Below are positions 1 to 10,106 of a DNA stretch of 64,000 nt, piece by piece. Origin of the DNA: Xanthomonas cissicola (GTDB taxonomy: Bacteria > Pseudomonadota > Gammaproteobacteria > Xanthomonadales > Xanthomonadaceae); contig NZ_VZPL01000017.1 in NCBI RefSeq assembly GCF_008801575.1, positions 1 through 64,000 of the forward strand, read 5' to 3'. Numbering within the stretch: position 1 is the stretch's first letter; every line of letters starts with the position of its first letter. The translations under genes were made by a program, and so were the position numbers. Under the pieces are notes generated by a model. The model did no database searches. It saw only the letters and a list, made by a program, of their open reading frames with translations, and was not told the origin of the DNA.

Positions 1-220
1 CGGCCTGGCCAAAAACACCGCACACGTGCTGACCTTGTTTGCGCTCTCCAATCTGTGGATGAAGCGAAAGCAGTTGCTGCCGGCTATGGGGAGCGTGCGC
101 CTGTAAACCAGGAAATTCCCACGGAAAGCGCCAGAAATGGCGAAATTCCAAAGATTCAAACGCCACTCTTCGGAACGACGCGACATCCCGCACTCTCAGG
201 CCTCGTTATTCAGACCTTCC
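1..220 (+). mobile_element. Right end of an IS5-family insertion sequence (truncated by window edge)
   Basis: The window opens inside an insertion sequence. The transposase C-terminus ends at 106. A terminal sequence at 201-220 reads, on the reverse strand, GGAAGGTCTGAATAACGAGG, which resembles the GGAAGGT... ends of the IS5 group. It is followed directly by CTAA (221-224), the 4-bp target type that IS5-group elements duplicate. The left end lies outside the window, so the duplication cannot be confirmed. Confidence 0.75.
2..106 (+). CDS. IS5-family transposase, C-terminal fragment
   Basis: Reading from base 2 gives 34 codons to the TAA at 104-106. The peptide (GLAKNTAHVLTLFALSNLWM, then a short basic and hydrophobic tail) matches the usual C-terminus of Xanthomonas IS5-group transposases, which end in a similar LFALSNLW segment. 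The rest of the gene, including most of the DDE catalytic domain, lies upstream of the window. Whether the element is intact cannot be judged. Confidence 0.75.
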   Translation, partial: GLAKNTAHVLTLFALSNLWMKRKQLLPAMGSVRL

Positions 221-272
221 CTAAAGCGAAACAACTGACCCCTGCCGTGGAAATGGGGGGCGTAACCCACCG

Positions 273-294
273 CTACCGCGCAAACGCGCGGTAG
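273..294. repeat. Small hairpin between IS end and katE
   Basis: CTACCGCG and CGCGGTAG form a perfect 8-bp inverted repeat around the loop CAAACG. It lies 3' of katE, which is transcribed leftwards. No T-run follows on either strand, so at most it is a weak terminator or an mRNA end hairpin. Confidence 0.35.
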
Positions 295-385
295 TGGCGA
301 GAACCGGGTGGCGTGGGACCGCCAGCGCGGCGGATGTGGCGCCACTCGGTTTTCAACCGGGTGATCGGGCCTTCCCTGGGCGCGG

Positions 386-2497
386 TTACGCCAGCATGCG
401 CACCTTCGGCTCGCGTGCCCACTGGCGGGTTTTTGCTGCGGCAATGAATGCCTTGGTATCGGCGGCGGGAACCACGCCCGCATCCTTGCCGACGTTGCCG
501 GCCTTCAACAACAACTGCGCACCTTCGTCGAACGCGATGGCCTTCAGATGCGCCCAGGCAAAACTCACGAAATCCAGCGCCGCCGATTCGCGTGTCAGCA
601 GCTTGGCCGCTTCCGAGGACAGCAGCACCGCCACCGCGTCGAACACCACCGAGGGCGTCCCCGCCAGCTGCCCGTCGGCGGCCAACTGCTTGCCGTCGTT
701 GAGCTTGGCGCCGCCGAGCTTGGGCGCAACGATCTTGACCGTCGCGCCCGCAGCTTCGGCCGCCTTGCGTACGGCCTTGATCGCCGCTGCGTCCGAGCCG
801 TCGTGAATCAGGATGCCCACCGTGCGCCCTTTCAAGGTGTCCTTCATCTTGCCGATGACCTGCAAGGCAGGCGAGAGCGGCATGTCGATCGGCGCCACGG
901 CAGCCGGCGGTGCTGGCGGCAGGGCGGTCATGCCCATGCCATCGGCCACACGTTGCGCCAGCTCCTGGTCGATATGGCGTAAATGACCCACGATGGCCTC
1001 GCGCACATGGGCGGTTTCCACCTTCGACAGTTCGAACACCAATGCCGAGGCGATGTGCGCCTGTTCCGGTGCGGTCTGGCTACGGAAGAACAGGCGCGCC
1101 TGGCTGTAATGATCGGCAAAGCTCTCTGCACGCACACGGCCCTTGGCGCCTTCTTCGGCCGGGGTTGCGTGGCTGGGGAAGCCACGCAGCGCTTCGCGCG
1201 GCGCATCGGCCTGCAGCGAGCTGGGCTCATAAGCGACGCGGCCCTTCGGCACACCCATCTGCATGCGGCCGTCGCGCTGGTTGTTGGCGAACGGGCACTT
1301 GGGTGCATTGATCGGAATCTGGTGGAAATTGGGCCCGCCCAGGCGGCTCAGTTGCGTGTCCAGATACGAGAACAACCGACCTTGCAGCAGCGGGTCGTTG
1401 CTGAAGTCGATGCCGGGCACGATATTAGCCGGGCAGTAGGCAACCTGTTCGGTTTCGGCGAAGAAATTGTCCGGCCAGCGATCGAGCACCATGCGGCCGA
1501 CGATCTGCAACGGTATCAACTCTTCCGGAATGACCTTGGTCGAGTCGAGATGATCGAAGGGGAAGGCGTCCGCCTGCGCTTCGGTGAACAACTGCACGCC
1601 CAGTTCCCACTCCGGAAAGTCGCCGCTCTGGATCGCTTCGAACAGATCGCGACGGTGAAAGTCTTGATCGGCACCGGCGATCTTGACCGCCTCGTCCCAG
1701 ATGGTCGATTGCAGGCCCAGCTTGGGACGCCAATGGAATTTGACGAAGGTGCTCTCGCCTTTCTCATTGAGGAAACGGAAGCTATGGATACCGAACCCTT
1801 CGATCGTGCGCAGCGAACGCGGAATGGTGCGGTCGCTCATCGCCCACATGATCATGTGCATCGATTCGGGCGTCAGCGAGATGAAATCCCAGAACGTGTC
1901 ATGCGCACTAGCGGCCTGCGGGAAACCGCGATCCGGCTCCATCTTCACCGCATGAATCAGGTCCGGGAACTTCATCGCATCCTGGATGAAGAACACCGGG
2001 ATGTTGTTGCCGACCAGATCCCAGTTGCCTTCCTTGGTGTAGAACTTCACCGCGAACCCGCGCACATCGCGCGGCGTATCCACCGAGCCGGCGCCGCCTG
2101 CGACAGTGGAAAAACGGGTGAATAACGGGGTTTTTTCGCCAACCTCGGTAAAGATCTTGGCGGTGGTGTACTGGCTCAGCGACTTGGTCAGCTCGAAATA
2201 GCCGTGCGCGGCACTGCCGCGCGCATGCACGATGCGCTCGGGGATGCGCTCATGATCGAAGTGGGTGATCTTTTCCCGCAGGATGAAATCTTCCAGCAAC
2301 GTCGGGCCACGCGGCGTGGCGCGCAGCGAATTCTGGTTGTCGCCAACCGGAATGCCCTGGTTGGTAGTCAGTTGCCGATGCGTACCGCCGGCCTTCTGGT
2401 GCAACTCATCGCCAGTACCGCGCGACACATCGGGCGTGGCGCTTGCAGCAGGTGCGACGGCGGGAACCTGCGCGGATTTACTGGGGGACTTGGCCAT
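386..2497 (-). CDS. katE: Large-subunit (clade 2) catalase HPII-type
   Basis: Haem catalase degrading hydrogen peroxide to water and oxygen in the cytoplasm. The 703-aa length marks the large-subunit clade, which carries an extra C-terminal flavodoxin/DJ-1-like domain after about residue 550. The N-terminal arm is variable. The catalytic core has the distal histidine in [12 protein letters not shown] (His about 91), the [17 protein letters not shown] segment, the asparagine region in [12 protein letters not shown], and the proximal haem tyrosine in [10 protein letters not shown]. The start was set at ATG 2497 because GGAG lies 6-9 bases upstream; an earlier in-frame codon at 2542 lacks this. 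No OxyR-type site was recognised upstream. In Xanthomonas, large catalases support peroxide resistance on plants, an established role for the family. The gene reads towards the IS5 end. Confidence 0.95.
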   Translation of the reverse strand: MAKSPSKSAQVPAVAPAASATPDVSRGTGDELHQKAGGTHRQLTTNQGIPVGDNQNSLRATPRGPTLLEDFILREKITHFDHERIPERIVHARGSAAHGYFELTKSLSQYTTAKIFTEVGEKTPLFTRFSTVAGGAGSVDTPRDVRGFAVKFYTKEGNWDLVGNNIPVFFIQDAMKFPDLIHAVKMEPDRGFPQAASAHDTFWDFISLTPESMHMIMWAMSDRTIPRSLRTIEGFGIHSFRFLNEKGESTFVKFHWRPKLGLQSTIWDEAVKIAGADQDFHRRDLFEAIQSGDFPEWELGVQLFTEAQADAFPFDHLDSTKVIPEELIPLQIVGRMVLDRWPDNFFAETEQVAYCPANIVPGIDFSNDPLLQGRLFSYLDTQLSRLGGPNFHQIPINAPKCPFANNQRDGRMQMGVPKGRVAYEPSSLQADAPREALRGFPSHATPAEEGAKGRVRAESFADHYSQARLFFRSQTAPEQAHIASALVFELSKVETAHVREAIVGHLRHIDQELAQRVADGMGMTALPPAPPAAVAPIDMPLSPALQVIGKMKDTLKGRTVGILIHDGSDAAAIKAVRKAAEAAGATVKIVAPKLGGAKLNDGKQLAADGQLAGTPSVVFDAVAVLLSSEAAKLLTRESAALDFVSFAWAHLKAIAFDEGAQLLLKAGNVGKDAGVVPAADTKAFIAAAKTRQWAREPKVRMLA

Positions 2498-2699
2498 GGG
2501 GACTCCACTGTAGGCGGGCTTGGGATGCGGGCTGAGCAACAAAGCCTGGGAGTGGTGCTGTTAATTGCATGTGTCTGTATGCGAACGAATACTCACATGC
2601 ACAGCGAACATTGCACCATGTCGCAGTTGGATGTTGCATCGGTCACGCGTTGCACATAGCCATGCACTCGCGAGGCAGCGAACGCGACCATTGCGCCGT

Positions 2700-3554
2700 T
2701 TACAGCAGATCCAAGGGCTGTTTGCGCGTAGGCGGCGCGAAGGCGCGATCGATTTCGGCAAGATCGTCTGCGTGCAATTGCAGCGTGCAGGCAGCGGCAT
2801 TGGCACGCACATGCGCCGGCGTTCCGGATTCGGGAATGGCGATGACATTGCCGCTGCGGATGGCCCACGCAAGCGCCACCGCAGTGGCCGCAACGCCACG
2901 ACGCTCGCCGATGGCGTGCAAGACCGGATGATCCAGCAACGCGCGGCTGCCAAGCGGCGAATACGCCATTACGGCTACCTCGTGCGCGGCGCACCAGGGC
3001 AGCAGGTCGAATTCGATGCCGCGGCTGCCAGCGTGGTACAGCACCTGGTTGACCAGGCAATGCGAGCCGCCATCGATTGCCCAGAGCTCCTCCATGTCAT
3101 CGACGTCGAAGTTAGACACGCCCCAATCTCGGATCTTGCCGGCATCGCGTAGTGCTTCGAACGCGTCCACCACTTCGGCCAGATCGCTGCCGCCACGCCA
3201 GTGCAACAGGTACAGATCCAATGTGCGCACTCCCAGCCGTTGCAGGCTGGCTTCGCAGGCATGCGCAATCCCGCGCGCGCTGGCATTGCTGGGCAACACC
3301 TTGGACACCACGTAGGGCGGTTGCGTGCGGCCGATGGCCTGGCTGATCAATTGCTCCGAGCGGCCATTGCCATACATCTCGGCGGTGTCGATCAGCTGCA
3401 TGCCCAATTGCTGCCCGAGTTGCAGCGCTTGGATTTCCTGCTCGGACGCATGTCGGCCCTGGCCCAGGTTCCAGGAGCCCAGGCCCAACGCGGGCACGCG
3501 ACGCCCGTTGCGCAGGCGTACCTGCGCGCAGGAAGGGGAAGACGATTCGGACAT
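2700..3554 (-). CDS. Aldo/keto reductase
   Basis: NADPH-dependent aldehyde/ketone reductase of the aldo/keto reductase superfamily, a TIM-barrel cytoplasmic enzyme. Family signatures are visible: the LIDTAEMYGNGRSEQLIS segment with the catalytic Asp and Tyr, the catalytic lysine in VVSKVLPSN, the histidine in LYLLHWRGG, and the C-terminal nucleotide-binding part around AIPESGTPAH. It resembles the E. coli YeaE-like group by overall pattern, but the substrate cannot be read from sequence. ATG 3554 is preceded by AGGAA at suitable spacing; a longer reading to 3671 would overlap the esterase. The 284-aa length is normal. It lies 55 bases downstream of the esterase on the same strand, so the two may be co-transcribed. 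Confidence 0.88.
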   Translation of the reverse strand: MSESSSPSCAQVRLRNGRRVPALGLGSWNLGQGRHASEQEIQALQLGQQLGMQLIDTAEMYGNGRSEQLISQAIGRTQPPYVVSKVLPSNASARGIAHACEASLQRLGVRTLDLYLLHWRGGSDLAEVVDAFEALRDAGKIRDWGVSNFDVDDMEELWAIDGGSHCLVNQVLYHAGSRGIEFDLLPWCAAHEVAVMAYSPLGSRALLDHPVLHAIGERRGVAATAVALAWAIRSGNVIAIPESGTPAHVRANAAACTLQLHADDLAEIDRAFAPPTRKQPLDLL

Positions 3555-3609
3555 GACGGGTTCCTGCCGCGTTGGAATGAGGGTGATGACCGTTACATCG
3601 GTGGCCTTG

Positions 3610-5244
3610 TCACTGCGACGATGGCTGCACCGATGTTGGCGCAGTGTCTGCATGCGCATCCCAGAACGCACAACGATGACGCTGCACGAAGTCGGGCGTT
3701 GCGCCGATCCTCTGCGGCGACAGCGTCAGCGGCGTGTCGCCGTCAAAAAGCGACCATGGCGGCCGCCCGCTGCCGTTGGGGTCGCCAGTGCGTGCGAACG
3801 CACCCCAGTAATCCTGCATCGTATTGGCGAACGCCTGCTGCGCCGGACTGAACTGCGGCTTGCCACTGAGCACCCAAGGGCGCTGAAACAGATACACCAG
3901 TTCAGAGGCATGGAAAGCGCCCAATGCAGGCGAAAACGGCAGGCGTAACAGACCGTACGGCGCGTCCGGGTCGTCGAACTCGTAGGCATACACCGGCGCA
4001 TGCGTGCGCAAGGCCCGTCCCAGCCGGCGTGTGGGGCAGGCGAAGCCACCATCGGTCACGATGTCGGCGAACGCCTCCCAGCGCGATTGTGCGGCAACGG
4101 CTGCGTATTGCCTCAGGACCGGGGCAGGCGAGGCATGCATGCGTTGCACGCGCGCTTCATAACCGCTGCGCAAGTTGAGCTTGCCGATATAGGACAGCAA
4201 TTGCGCAAACAGACGCCCTTCGTCGCGATTGGTGCCCATCAGTACCGGCACCTGCACCTGCCGGCCGCTGGCGATTGCAGCGGCCAGTGGCAGCGGCAAC
4301 GCCTGGCCACCGGACATCGGCGCCCACGCATCGCTGCCGGTCAGTCCGCGGCGTTGTGGTGCTGCATCGGCCAGCGTGTCGGCCGGCAGTGCGCGCAGGC
4401 ATGCGGCCGCATCGGGCGCGTGCGCGCAGCCCAGGCTTTGTGCCATACGCACGCCGCCACTTTCTGCCTCGCGCTGCGGCACGCTGGAATCGCCCGCCAG
4501 GCAGCTGCCGCTTTGCAGGATGGCGCGTTGAAACAACCCCGCCGCGCCGGGCGAAGCGAGCTGATAACAGATGCTCCACGCACCGGCCGATTCGCCGAAC
4601 ACGGTGACGTTGTGCGCATCGCCGCCGAACGCGGCGATATTGCGTTGCACCCAGCGCAAGGCCGCCTGCTGGTCGAGCAATGCATAGGCGCCTTCGCTTT
4701 CGCCGCGCAGGCCTGGATGCGCGTAGAAACCGAATACGCCCAGCCGATAGTTGGGTGCCACCACAATGACATCCTGGCGCGCAGCCAACGCGCTCAGGTC
4801 GTAGTCGACATTGCTGCCCAGTTCCAGCGCGCCGCCATAGATCCACACCATCACCGCGCGTGGATGCGCCGGTGCGGGGCCGGGCGGTGCGTAGACATTG
4901 AGCGTGAGGCAATCTTCGGACACATGCTTCTGCCCGACGCGATAGCGCGGCAGGCAGGCCGGGCCGGCCTGGGTGGCATCGCGGACCTGCGTCCACGCGG
5001 CTGGCGGTTGCGGTGCGCGAAAGCGCAGTTCACCCACGGGCGGCGCTGCGAACGGCACCCCCAGGAATGCCCGACCCTGTGCACTGGCCACACCGCGCAC
5101 CGGGCCGGCCGTTGTCTGCACCACCTCGGCACGCGCATCAGGCGCGTGCACCAGCGCCGGCACCTCGCCGGGACGGCGCGGTGCGCAGCCAACCAGCAGG
5201 CAGGCTGCCACCAGAACGGCACCAAGGGAGTTCAGTTCACGCAT
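3610..5244 (-). CDS. Type-B carboxylesterase family lipoprotein
   Basis: Alpha/beta-hydrolase of the carboxylesterase/lipase type B family, predicted to hydrolyse carboxylic esters. The N-terminus (LVAACLLVGCAP) is a lipoprotein signal with the lipobox cysteine at about residue 20, so the enzyme should be membrane-anchored outside the cytoplasm. The nucleophile elbow GESAGAW lies near residue 216, and the oxyanion segment MVWIYGGALELGS precedes it. MGTNRDEGRLF is a typical acid-residue region. At 544 aa it has full family length. The physiological ester is unknown; detoxification or plant-derived esters are possible. It reads into the aldo/keto reductase. The start codon ATG 5244 has no strong Shine-Dalgarno sequence. 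Confidence 0.88.
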   Translation of the reverse strand: MRELNSLGAVLVAACLLVGCAPRRPGEVPALVHAPDARAEVVQTTAGPVRGVASAQGRAFLGVPFAAPPVGELRFRAPQPPAAWTQVRDATQAGPACLPRYRVGQKHVSEDCLTLNVYAPPGPAPAHPRAVMVWIYGGALELGSNVDYDLSALAARQDVIVVAPNYRLGVFGFYAHPGLRGESEGAYALLDQQAALRWVQRNIAAFGGDAHNVTVFGESAGAWSICYQLASPGAAGLFQRAILQSGSCLAGDSSVPQREAESGGVRMAQSLGCAHAPDAAACLRALPADTLADAAPQRRGLTGSDAWAPMSGGQALPLPLAAAIASGRQVQVPVLMGTNRDEGRLFAQLLSYIGKLNLRSGYEARVQRMHASPAPVLRQYAAVAAQSRWEAFADIVTDGGFACPTRRLGRALRTHAPVYAYEFDDPDAPYGLLRLPFSPALGAFHASELVYLFQRPWVLSGKPQFSPAQQAFANTMQDYWGAFARTGDPNGSGRPPWSLFDGDTPLTLSPQRIGATPDFVQRHRCAFWDAHADTAPTSVQPSSQ

Positions 5245-5365
5245 GCGCCAGGGTCTGCTGTGGGATGAAAGCGTCCGTCATCATCCCGATGGCACGTGTA
5301 GGCCAGGAAAACGGCCGGCCAGTGCGCTGGGATGTGTATCGCGCATTGGCATCCACACCTGGCGC

Positions 5366-5398
5366 AACAAAAAACCCAGCCGTGTTACCGGCTGGGTT
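5366..5398 (-). terminator. Rho-independent terminator of gcvP
   Basis: AACCCAGCCG and CGGCTGGGTT pair as a 10-bp stem around TGTTAC. Read leftwards, the stem is followed by a run of T (AAAAAA on the plus strand at 5367-5372). It lies just past the gcvP stop codon. Confidence 0.9.
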
Positions 5399-5423
5399 TC
5401 GTTAACCGTCGCGGGGGCGGTGA

Positions 5424-8357
5424 TCAGGCCTCGGCGTCTTCCTTGTACGCATCCACCGGGATGCAGGCGCACATCACGTTCTTGTCGCCGTAGACGTTGT
5501 CCACGCGTGCCACCGGCGGCCAGTACTTCTGCTGCTTGAGGCTGGGCAGCGGGAACGCGGCCAGCTCGCGCGGGTAGGCATGCGTCCACTCGCTGGCCGA
5601 CACCTGCGTTGCGGTGTGCGGCGCGTGCTTGAGCGGGTTGTCTTCGCGGTCCAGGCGGCCGTCTTCGATGGCGCGGATCTCCTCGCGGATCTGGATCATC
5701 GCGTCGATGAAGCGGTCCAGTTCGTGCTGCGATTCGCTTTCGGTCGGTTCCACCATCAGCGTGCCGGCGACCGGGAAGCTCAACGTCGGTGCATGGAAGC
5801 CGAAGTCGATCAGCCGCTTGGCGATGTCTTCGGCGCCGATGCCGCTGGTCTTCTCCAGCGGGCGCACGTCGAGGATGCACTCGTGCGCGACCAGGCCGTT
5901 GCGCCCGGTGTACAGCGTCTTGTAGTGCGGCGCCAGTCGCTTGGCGATGTAGTTGGCGTTGAGCAAGGCCACTTGCGTTGCCTTGCGCAGGCCGGCGCTG
6001 CCCATCATGGTCACGTACATCCAGCTGATCGGCAGGATCGAGGCAGAACCGTAGGCCGCGGCGCTGACCATGCCGCCGATGCGCGAGGAGTGTCCATTCC
6101 CGCTTTCGGAGTTGAATCCGCCGCCATGGATGGCGGCAGTTTGACCTTCGCCGGCATGGATGCCGGCACGAGGCAGGTACGGCGCCAGGTGCGACTTCAC
6201 CGCGCACGGGCCCACGCCCGGGCCGCCACCGCCGTGCGGAATGCAGAAGGTCTTGTGCAGGTTGAGGTGCGACACGTCCGAGCCCCACTTGCCGGGCTTG
6301 GCGACGCCGACCAGGGCATTCATGTTGGCGCCGTCGGTGTAGACCTGGCCGCCATGCGCATGCACCGCTTCGCAGATCGCCACCACGTCTTCTTCGAACA
6401 CGCCGTGGGTGGACGGGTAGGTGATCATCAGCGCCGCCAGGCGGTCGGAATATTTTTCCGCCTTGGCGCGGATGTCATCCACGTCCACATTGCCGTTGGC
6501 ATCGCACTTGGTCACCACCACGGTCATGCCGCACATCTGCGCCGAAGCCGGGTTGGTGCCGTGCGCCGATTCGGGAATCAGGCAGATATCGCGATGCGCT
6601 TGCCCGCGCGAACGGTGATAGGCGCGGATCGCCAGCAGGCCGGCGTATTCGCCTTGCGCGCCAGAATTGGGTTGCAGGCTCACCGCATCGTAGCCGGTGC
6701 ATTCGACCAGCATCGCTTCGAGTTCGTCGATCAACTGCGCGTAGCCAGCGGACTGCTCGGCCGGAGCGAGCGGATGGATGGCGCCGAATTCCGGCCAGGT
6801 CACCGGGATCATCTCGGCGGTGGCGTTGAGCTTCATGGTGCAGCTGCCCAGCGGGATCATGGTGCGATCCATCGCCAGGTCCTTGTCGGCCAGCGAGCGC
6901 ATATAGCGCAGCAGTTCGTGCTCGCTGTGGTGGGTGTTGAAGACCGGGTGGGTCAGGAACGGGGTGGTGCGCAGCAGGCCTTGCGGCAGCGCATCGGCCG
7001 TGGCCGCATCCAGCGCGTCCACATCGGCCGTGGCACCGAACAGCTGCGCCAGCGCAACCACATCGGCGCGCGTGGTGGTTTCGTCCAGGCTGATGCCCAC
7101 CGCCTCGCTGTCGATGGCGCGCAGGTTGATGCCAGCCGCACGCGCACGGGCGTGGATGGCATCGGCATCGATCGCCTTGACGTGCAAGGTGTCGAAGAAG
7201 CGATCGCCAACGGTGACGCCGGCGCTGCGCAGTGCGGCCGCCAGGATCGTCGCCAGGCGATGGGTGCGGCGTGCGATCCGGGTCAGGCCATCGGGGCCGT
7301 GGTAGACCGCATACATCGAGGCCATGACCGCCAGCAGCACCTGCGCGGTGCATATGTTGGAGGTGGCCTTTTCGCGGCGGATATGTTGCTCGCGGGTCTG
7401 CAGGGTCAGGCGATACGCCGGGTTGCCGGCGGCATCGATCGACACGCCGATCAACCGGCCGGGCATCGAGCGCTTGTAGGCATCGCGGCACGCCATGAAC
7501 GCTGCATGCGGGCCGCCAAAGCCGAACGGCACGCCGAAGCGCTGCGAGTTGCCGACCACGATGTCCGCGCCCCATTCGCCCGGAGCGGCGATCAGGGTCA
7601 GCGCCAGCAGATCGGTGGCCACCGCGACCAGGCCGCCTTGCGCGTGCACGGCATCGGCCAGTGCAGCGTGATCGCCGATATGACCGAAGCTGTCCGGGTA
7701 CTGCAGCAGCACCCCGAAGCACTCGGCCTGCAGCGCTTCTTCCGGCGTGCCGACACGCAGCACGATGTCCAGCGGCTCGGCGCGCGTGCGCAGCAGTTCC
7801 AGCGTCTGGGGATGCACTGCGTCGTGCACGAAGAACGTGTTGGACTTGGACTTGGCCGAACGCTTGGCCAGGGTCATCGCCTCGGCCGCAGCGGTGGCTT
7901 CGTCCAGCAGCGAGGCGTTGGCGATCTGCATGCCGGTGAGGTCGGCGCACAGGGTCTGGAAGTTGATCAGCGCTTCCATGCGGCCTTGCGAAATCTCAGC
8001 CTGGTATGGCGTGTAGGCGGTGTACCAGGCGGGGTTTTCCAGGATGTTGCGCAGGATGACCTTCGGCGTGTGGGTGCCGTAATAGCCCTGGCCGATAAAA
8101 TTACGCTGCACCTGATTCTTGCTGGCGATGGCGCGGATCTTGGCCAGCGCTTCTTCTTCGGTGATCGCCTCGGGCAGCGCCAGCGGCGCCGGCGACTTGA
8201 TGTTGCCCGGCACGATGGCATCGGTCAGCGCATCCAGCGAAGCATGGCCGACCACGTCCAGCATCTGGGCGATTTCCGCGTCGTTGGGGCCGATATGGCG
8301 CTCGACGAACGCGCTGTGGTGTTCGAGGTCGCGCAGGGAAGACGGGGTCTGGGACAT
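5424..8357 (-). CDS. gcvP: Glycine dehydrogenase (decarboxylating), P protein of the glycine cleavage system
   Basis: PLP-dependent P protein that decarboxylates glycine and passes the aminomethyl group to the lipoyl arm of GcvH. The 977-aa length is that of the fused homodimeric form, with two homologous halves; only the C-terminal half is catalytic. The PLP lysine lies in [18 protein letters not shown] (about residue 701). Glycine-rich stretches such as GPGVGPCAV and [20 protein letters not shown] are typical. The start was set at ATG 8357 (MSQTPSS), though ATG 8366 is also possible; neither has a clear Shine-Dalgarno sequence. gcvT and gcvH are not in the window, so the gene stands alone here. 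Expression is expected to be induced by glycine through the tandem riboswitch in its leader. Confidence 0.97.
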   Translation of the reverse strand: MSQTPSSLRDLEHHSAFVERHIGPNDAEIAQMLDVVGHASLDALTDAIVPGNIKSPAPLALPEAITEEEALAKIRAIASKNQVQRNFIGQGYYGTHTPKVILRNILENPAWYTAYTPYQAEISQGRMEALINFQTLCADLTGMQIANASLLDEATAAAEAMTLAKRSAKSKSNTFFVHDAVHPQTLELLRTRAEPLDIVLRVGTPEEALQAECFGVLLQYPDSFGHIGDHAALADAVHAQGGLVAVATDLLALTLIAAPGEWGADIVVGNSQRFGVPFGFGGPHAAFMACRDAYKRSMPGRLIGVSIDAAGNPAYRLTLQTREQHIRREKATSNICTAQVLLAVMASMYAVYHGPDGLTRIARRTHRLATILAAALRSAGVTVGDRFFDTLHVKAIDADAIHARARAAGINLRAIDSEAVGISLDETTTRADVVALAQLFGATADVDALDAATADALPQGLLRTTPFLTHPVFNTHHSEHELLRYMRSLADKDLAMDRTMIPLGSCTMKLNATAEMIPVTWPEFGAIHPLAPAEQSAGYAQLIDELEAMLVECTGYDAVSLQPNSGAQGEYAGLLAIRAYHRSRGQAHRDICLIPESAHGTNPASAQMCGMTVVVTKCDANGNVDVDDIRAKAEKYSDRLAALMITYPSTHGVFEEDVVAICEAVHAHGGQVYTDGANMNALVGVAKPGKWGSDVSHLNLHKTFCIPHGGGGPGVGPCAVKSHLAPYLPRAGIHAGEGQTAAIHGGGFNSESGNGHSSRIGGMVSAAAYGSASILPISWMYVTMMGSAGLRKATQVALLNANYIAKRLAPHYKTLYTGRNGLVAHECILDVRPLEKTSGIGAEDIAKRLIDFGFHAPTLSFPVAGTLMVEPTESESQHELDRFIDAMIQIREEIRAIEDGRLDREDNPLKHAPHTATQVSASEWTHAYPRELAAFPLPSLKQQKYWPPVARVDNVYGDKNVMCACIPVDAYKEDAEA

Positions 8358-8461
8358 GGCGGGCATCCGGGGTAGGGGCAGACGAATGGTCGACCCGCAC
8401 CACGGCCGGTATGACGCGCATGCGCGCACCACGACCTGCCGCAGCAGCGGTCTTCCTCGCG

Positions 8462-8645
8462 CCCCTCTGTCCTTTTGCCTGAGAGTTTAAAAACGCGGCC
8501 TGGCGCGTGGCCTGCCTGCGTTTCGTGCCCCTTCGGCGCCGGCATCGGCCGGTCTCTCCAGAGTTGTACTGCGGATGGTATCGGGCCTGAGCGATTACGG
8601 GCTGTTGCGCCTTCGGCAGCGGCAGTGCCGCTTCTCCCACCGTGT
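8462..8645 (-). promoter_or_regulatory. Tandem glycine riboswitch upstream of gcvP
   Basis: The leader of gcvP contains two glycine-aptamer modules. The upstream one (8640 to about 8571) has GGGAGA, then GCCGAAGGCGCAA, then CTCAGG. The downstream one (about 8570-8462) has CTCTGGAGAGACC, GCCGAAGGGGCA and CTCAGGCAAAAGGAC, the hallmark 3' end of the class. A short linker joins them. Glycine binding in such leaders normally switches on glycine cleavage genes. About 105 bases separate the second aptamer from the gcvP start. No clear intrinsic terminator was seen there, so control may act on translation or by another route. Confidence 0.93.
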
Positions 8646-8654
8646 TGCGGGCCG

Positions 8655-8660
8655 ATTATA
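8655..8660 (-). promoter_or_regulatory. -10 element for the gcvP riboswitch transcript
   Basis: A perfect TATAAT on the minus strand lies about 15 bases before the first aptamer, placing the transcript start near 8648. No good -35 hexamer lies at 16-18 bp, so an activator may be needed. Confidence 0.6.
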
Positions 8661-8836
8661 GCGTGGCTGCAGGTTGCCCGGCGCGCCCGCGCGCACCCGT
8701 CTGCCTGCCGGCTGCACTTGGGTTTGCTTAACCTTGCCGGCGCAAGCGCCTATCATCGGCGGCCGTGTGCGCATGCCGGTGCCGCAACAAGCGGACGCCG
8801 GCGCGCACTCCATGCACTACCGCCGCGGACCCCTGA

Positions 8837-10090
8837 ATGCCCCCCACCACGCCTTCCACCTGTCGCATGGCGCTGCTGCTGGCCGGGCTGGCGATGTTCG
8901 GCCCGTTTTCGATCGACACCATCTTCCCGGCGTTCTCGCAGCTTAGCCGCAGCCTGGCGGTGGACCAGGTGGCGATCCAGCAGACCATCAGCGTCTATCT
9001 GCTGGCGTATGGCCTGATGAGCATCGCGCACGGGCCATTGTCCGACGCCTGGGGCCGCAAGCGGGTGATCCTGGGCGGGCTGGCCTTGTTTATCGCCGGC
9101 TCGATCGGATGTGCACTGTCGCAAGACTTGCCCACGCTGCTGGCATTCCGCGCGCTGCAGGGCCTGTCGGCCGGCGTGGGCATGATCGTCGGGCGGGCGG
9201 TGATCCGCGACCTGTTCCATGGTCCGGACGCGCAGCGGCTGATGAGCCAGGTATCGATGATCTTCGGGATTGCGCCGGCCATCGCGCCGATCATCGGCGG
9301 CTGGATCCTGCTCAGTGGCGGCGGCTGGCCGTTGATCTTCTGGTTTCTGGTGGTGTTCGGCCTGGTGCTGCTCATCGCAACCCTGACCTGGCTGCCGGAG
9401 ACCCATCCGGTGGAGGCGCGTACGCCGCTGCAGTTCAGGCGCCTGTTGCAGGATTACGTGCGCATCGGCTTCAACCCGCGCTTCCAGCGCCTGGCCGCGG
9501 CCGGGTCGTTCAACTTCGCCGGCATCTTCCTGTACATCGCCTCGGCGCCGGTGCTGATCATGCAGCACCTGAAGCTGGGCGAAGGCGATTTCGCCTGGCT
9601 GTTCATTCCCACCATCGGTGGCATGACGCTGGGCTCGTTCCTGTCCGGGCGCATGGCCGGGCGCATGCAGCCGGTGCGGCAGATCCGCATCGGCTTCGTT
9701 TGCTGCGGGGTGGCGGCGCTGGTCAATCTGGCCTATACCTTTGCGGTAACGCAGATCGCGCTGCCGTGGGCGGTGCTGCCGATCTTCCTGGCCGGCGTGG
9801 GCATGGCGCTGATCTTCCCGATCCTGGCGCTGGCGGTGCTGGACATGTACCCGCAGCAGCGCGGCCTGGCGTCTTCGCTGCAGGCCTTCACCCAGTTGAT
9901 GACCAATACGGTGGTGGCCGGGGTGCTGTCGCCGCTGCTGAGTGAACATCCGCGGCATCTGGCGATCGGCATGACCGGTTTTTTCTTGCTGGGCTGGCTA
10001 TTCTGGCGCTGGGAGCGCCGCAGCGGCCGCCGTCTACGGCACCGCCAGGCCACCGAGGCAGTGCCTCTGGAGCCGGCCGACCACCTCTGA
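8837..10090 (+). CDS. Bcr/CflA-family multidrug efflux MFS transporter
   Basis: Twelve-helix major facilitator superfamily proton antiporter of the drug-resistance (Bcr/CflA) group, in the inner membrane. The N-terminal half has the group motif FGPFSIDTIFPAF in helix 1 and the MFS loop motif GPLSDAWGRKRVILGG between helices 2 and 3. RALQGLSAGVGMIVGRAVIRD is the antiporter-type motif in helices 4-5 and is shared by this group. The 417-aa length is usual. The gene is divergent from gcvP and shares its upstream region. Its 3' end runs, with 16 bases between, into a small conserved gene that probably belongs to the same transcript. Substrates such as bicyclomycin, sulfonamides or peptides are known for relatives but cannot be assigned here. 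Confidence 0.92.
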   Translation: MPPTTPSTCRMALLLAGLAMFGPFSIDTIFPAFSQLSRSLAVDQVAIQQTISVYLLAYGLMSIAHGPLSDAWGRKRVILGGLALFIAGSIGCALSQDLPTLLAFRALQGLSAGVGMIVGRAVIRDLFHGPDAQRLMSQVSMIFGIAPAIAPIIGGWILLSGGGWPLIFWFLVVFGLVLLIATLTWLPETHPVEARTPLQFRRLLQDYVRIGFNPRFQRLAAAGSFNFAGIFLYIASAPVLIMQHLKLGEGDFAWLFIPTIGGMTLGSFLSGRMAGRMQPVRQIRIGFVCCGVAALVNLAYTFAVTQIALPWAVLPIFLAGVGMALIFPILALAVLDMYPQQRGLASSLQAFTQLMTNTVVAGVLSPLLSEHPRHLAIGMTGFFLLGWLFWRWERRSGRRLRHRQATEAVPLEPADHL

Positions 10091-10106
10091 CCTCACAGGA
10101 GCCTGC

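Noticed and set aside
983-2125. Long open reading frame on the plus strand across katE (380 aa)
   Set aside because: It is a shadow of katE on the opposite strand; it has no recognisable domain, and katE shows all catalase motifs.
5580-8375. 931-aa plus-strand open frame opposite gcvP
   Set aside because: High GC gives long antisense frames. The composition (Gly, Arg, His, Gln-rich) is typical of such shadows and gcvP is certain.
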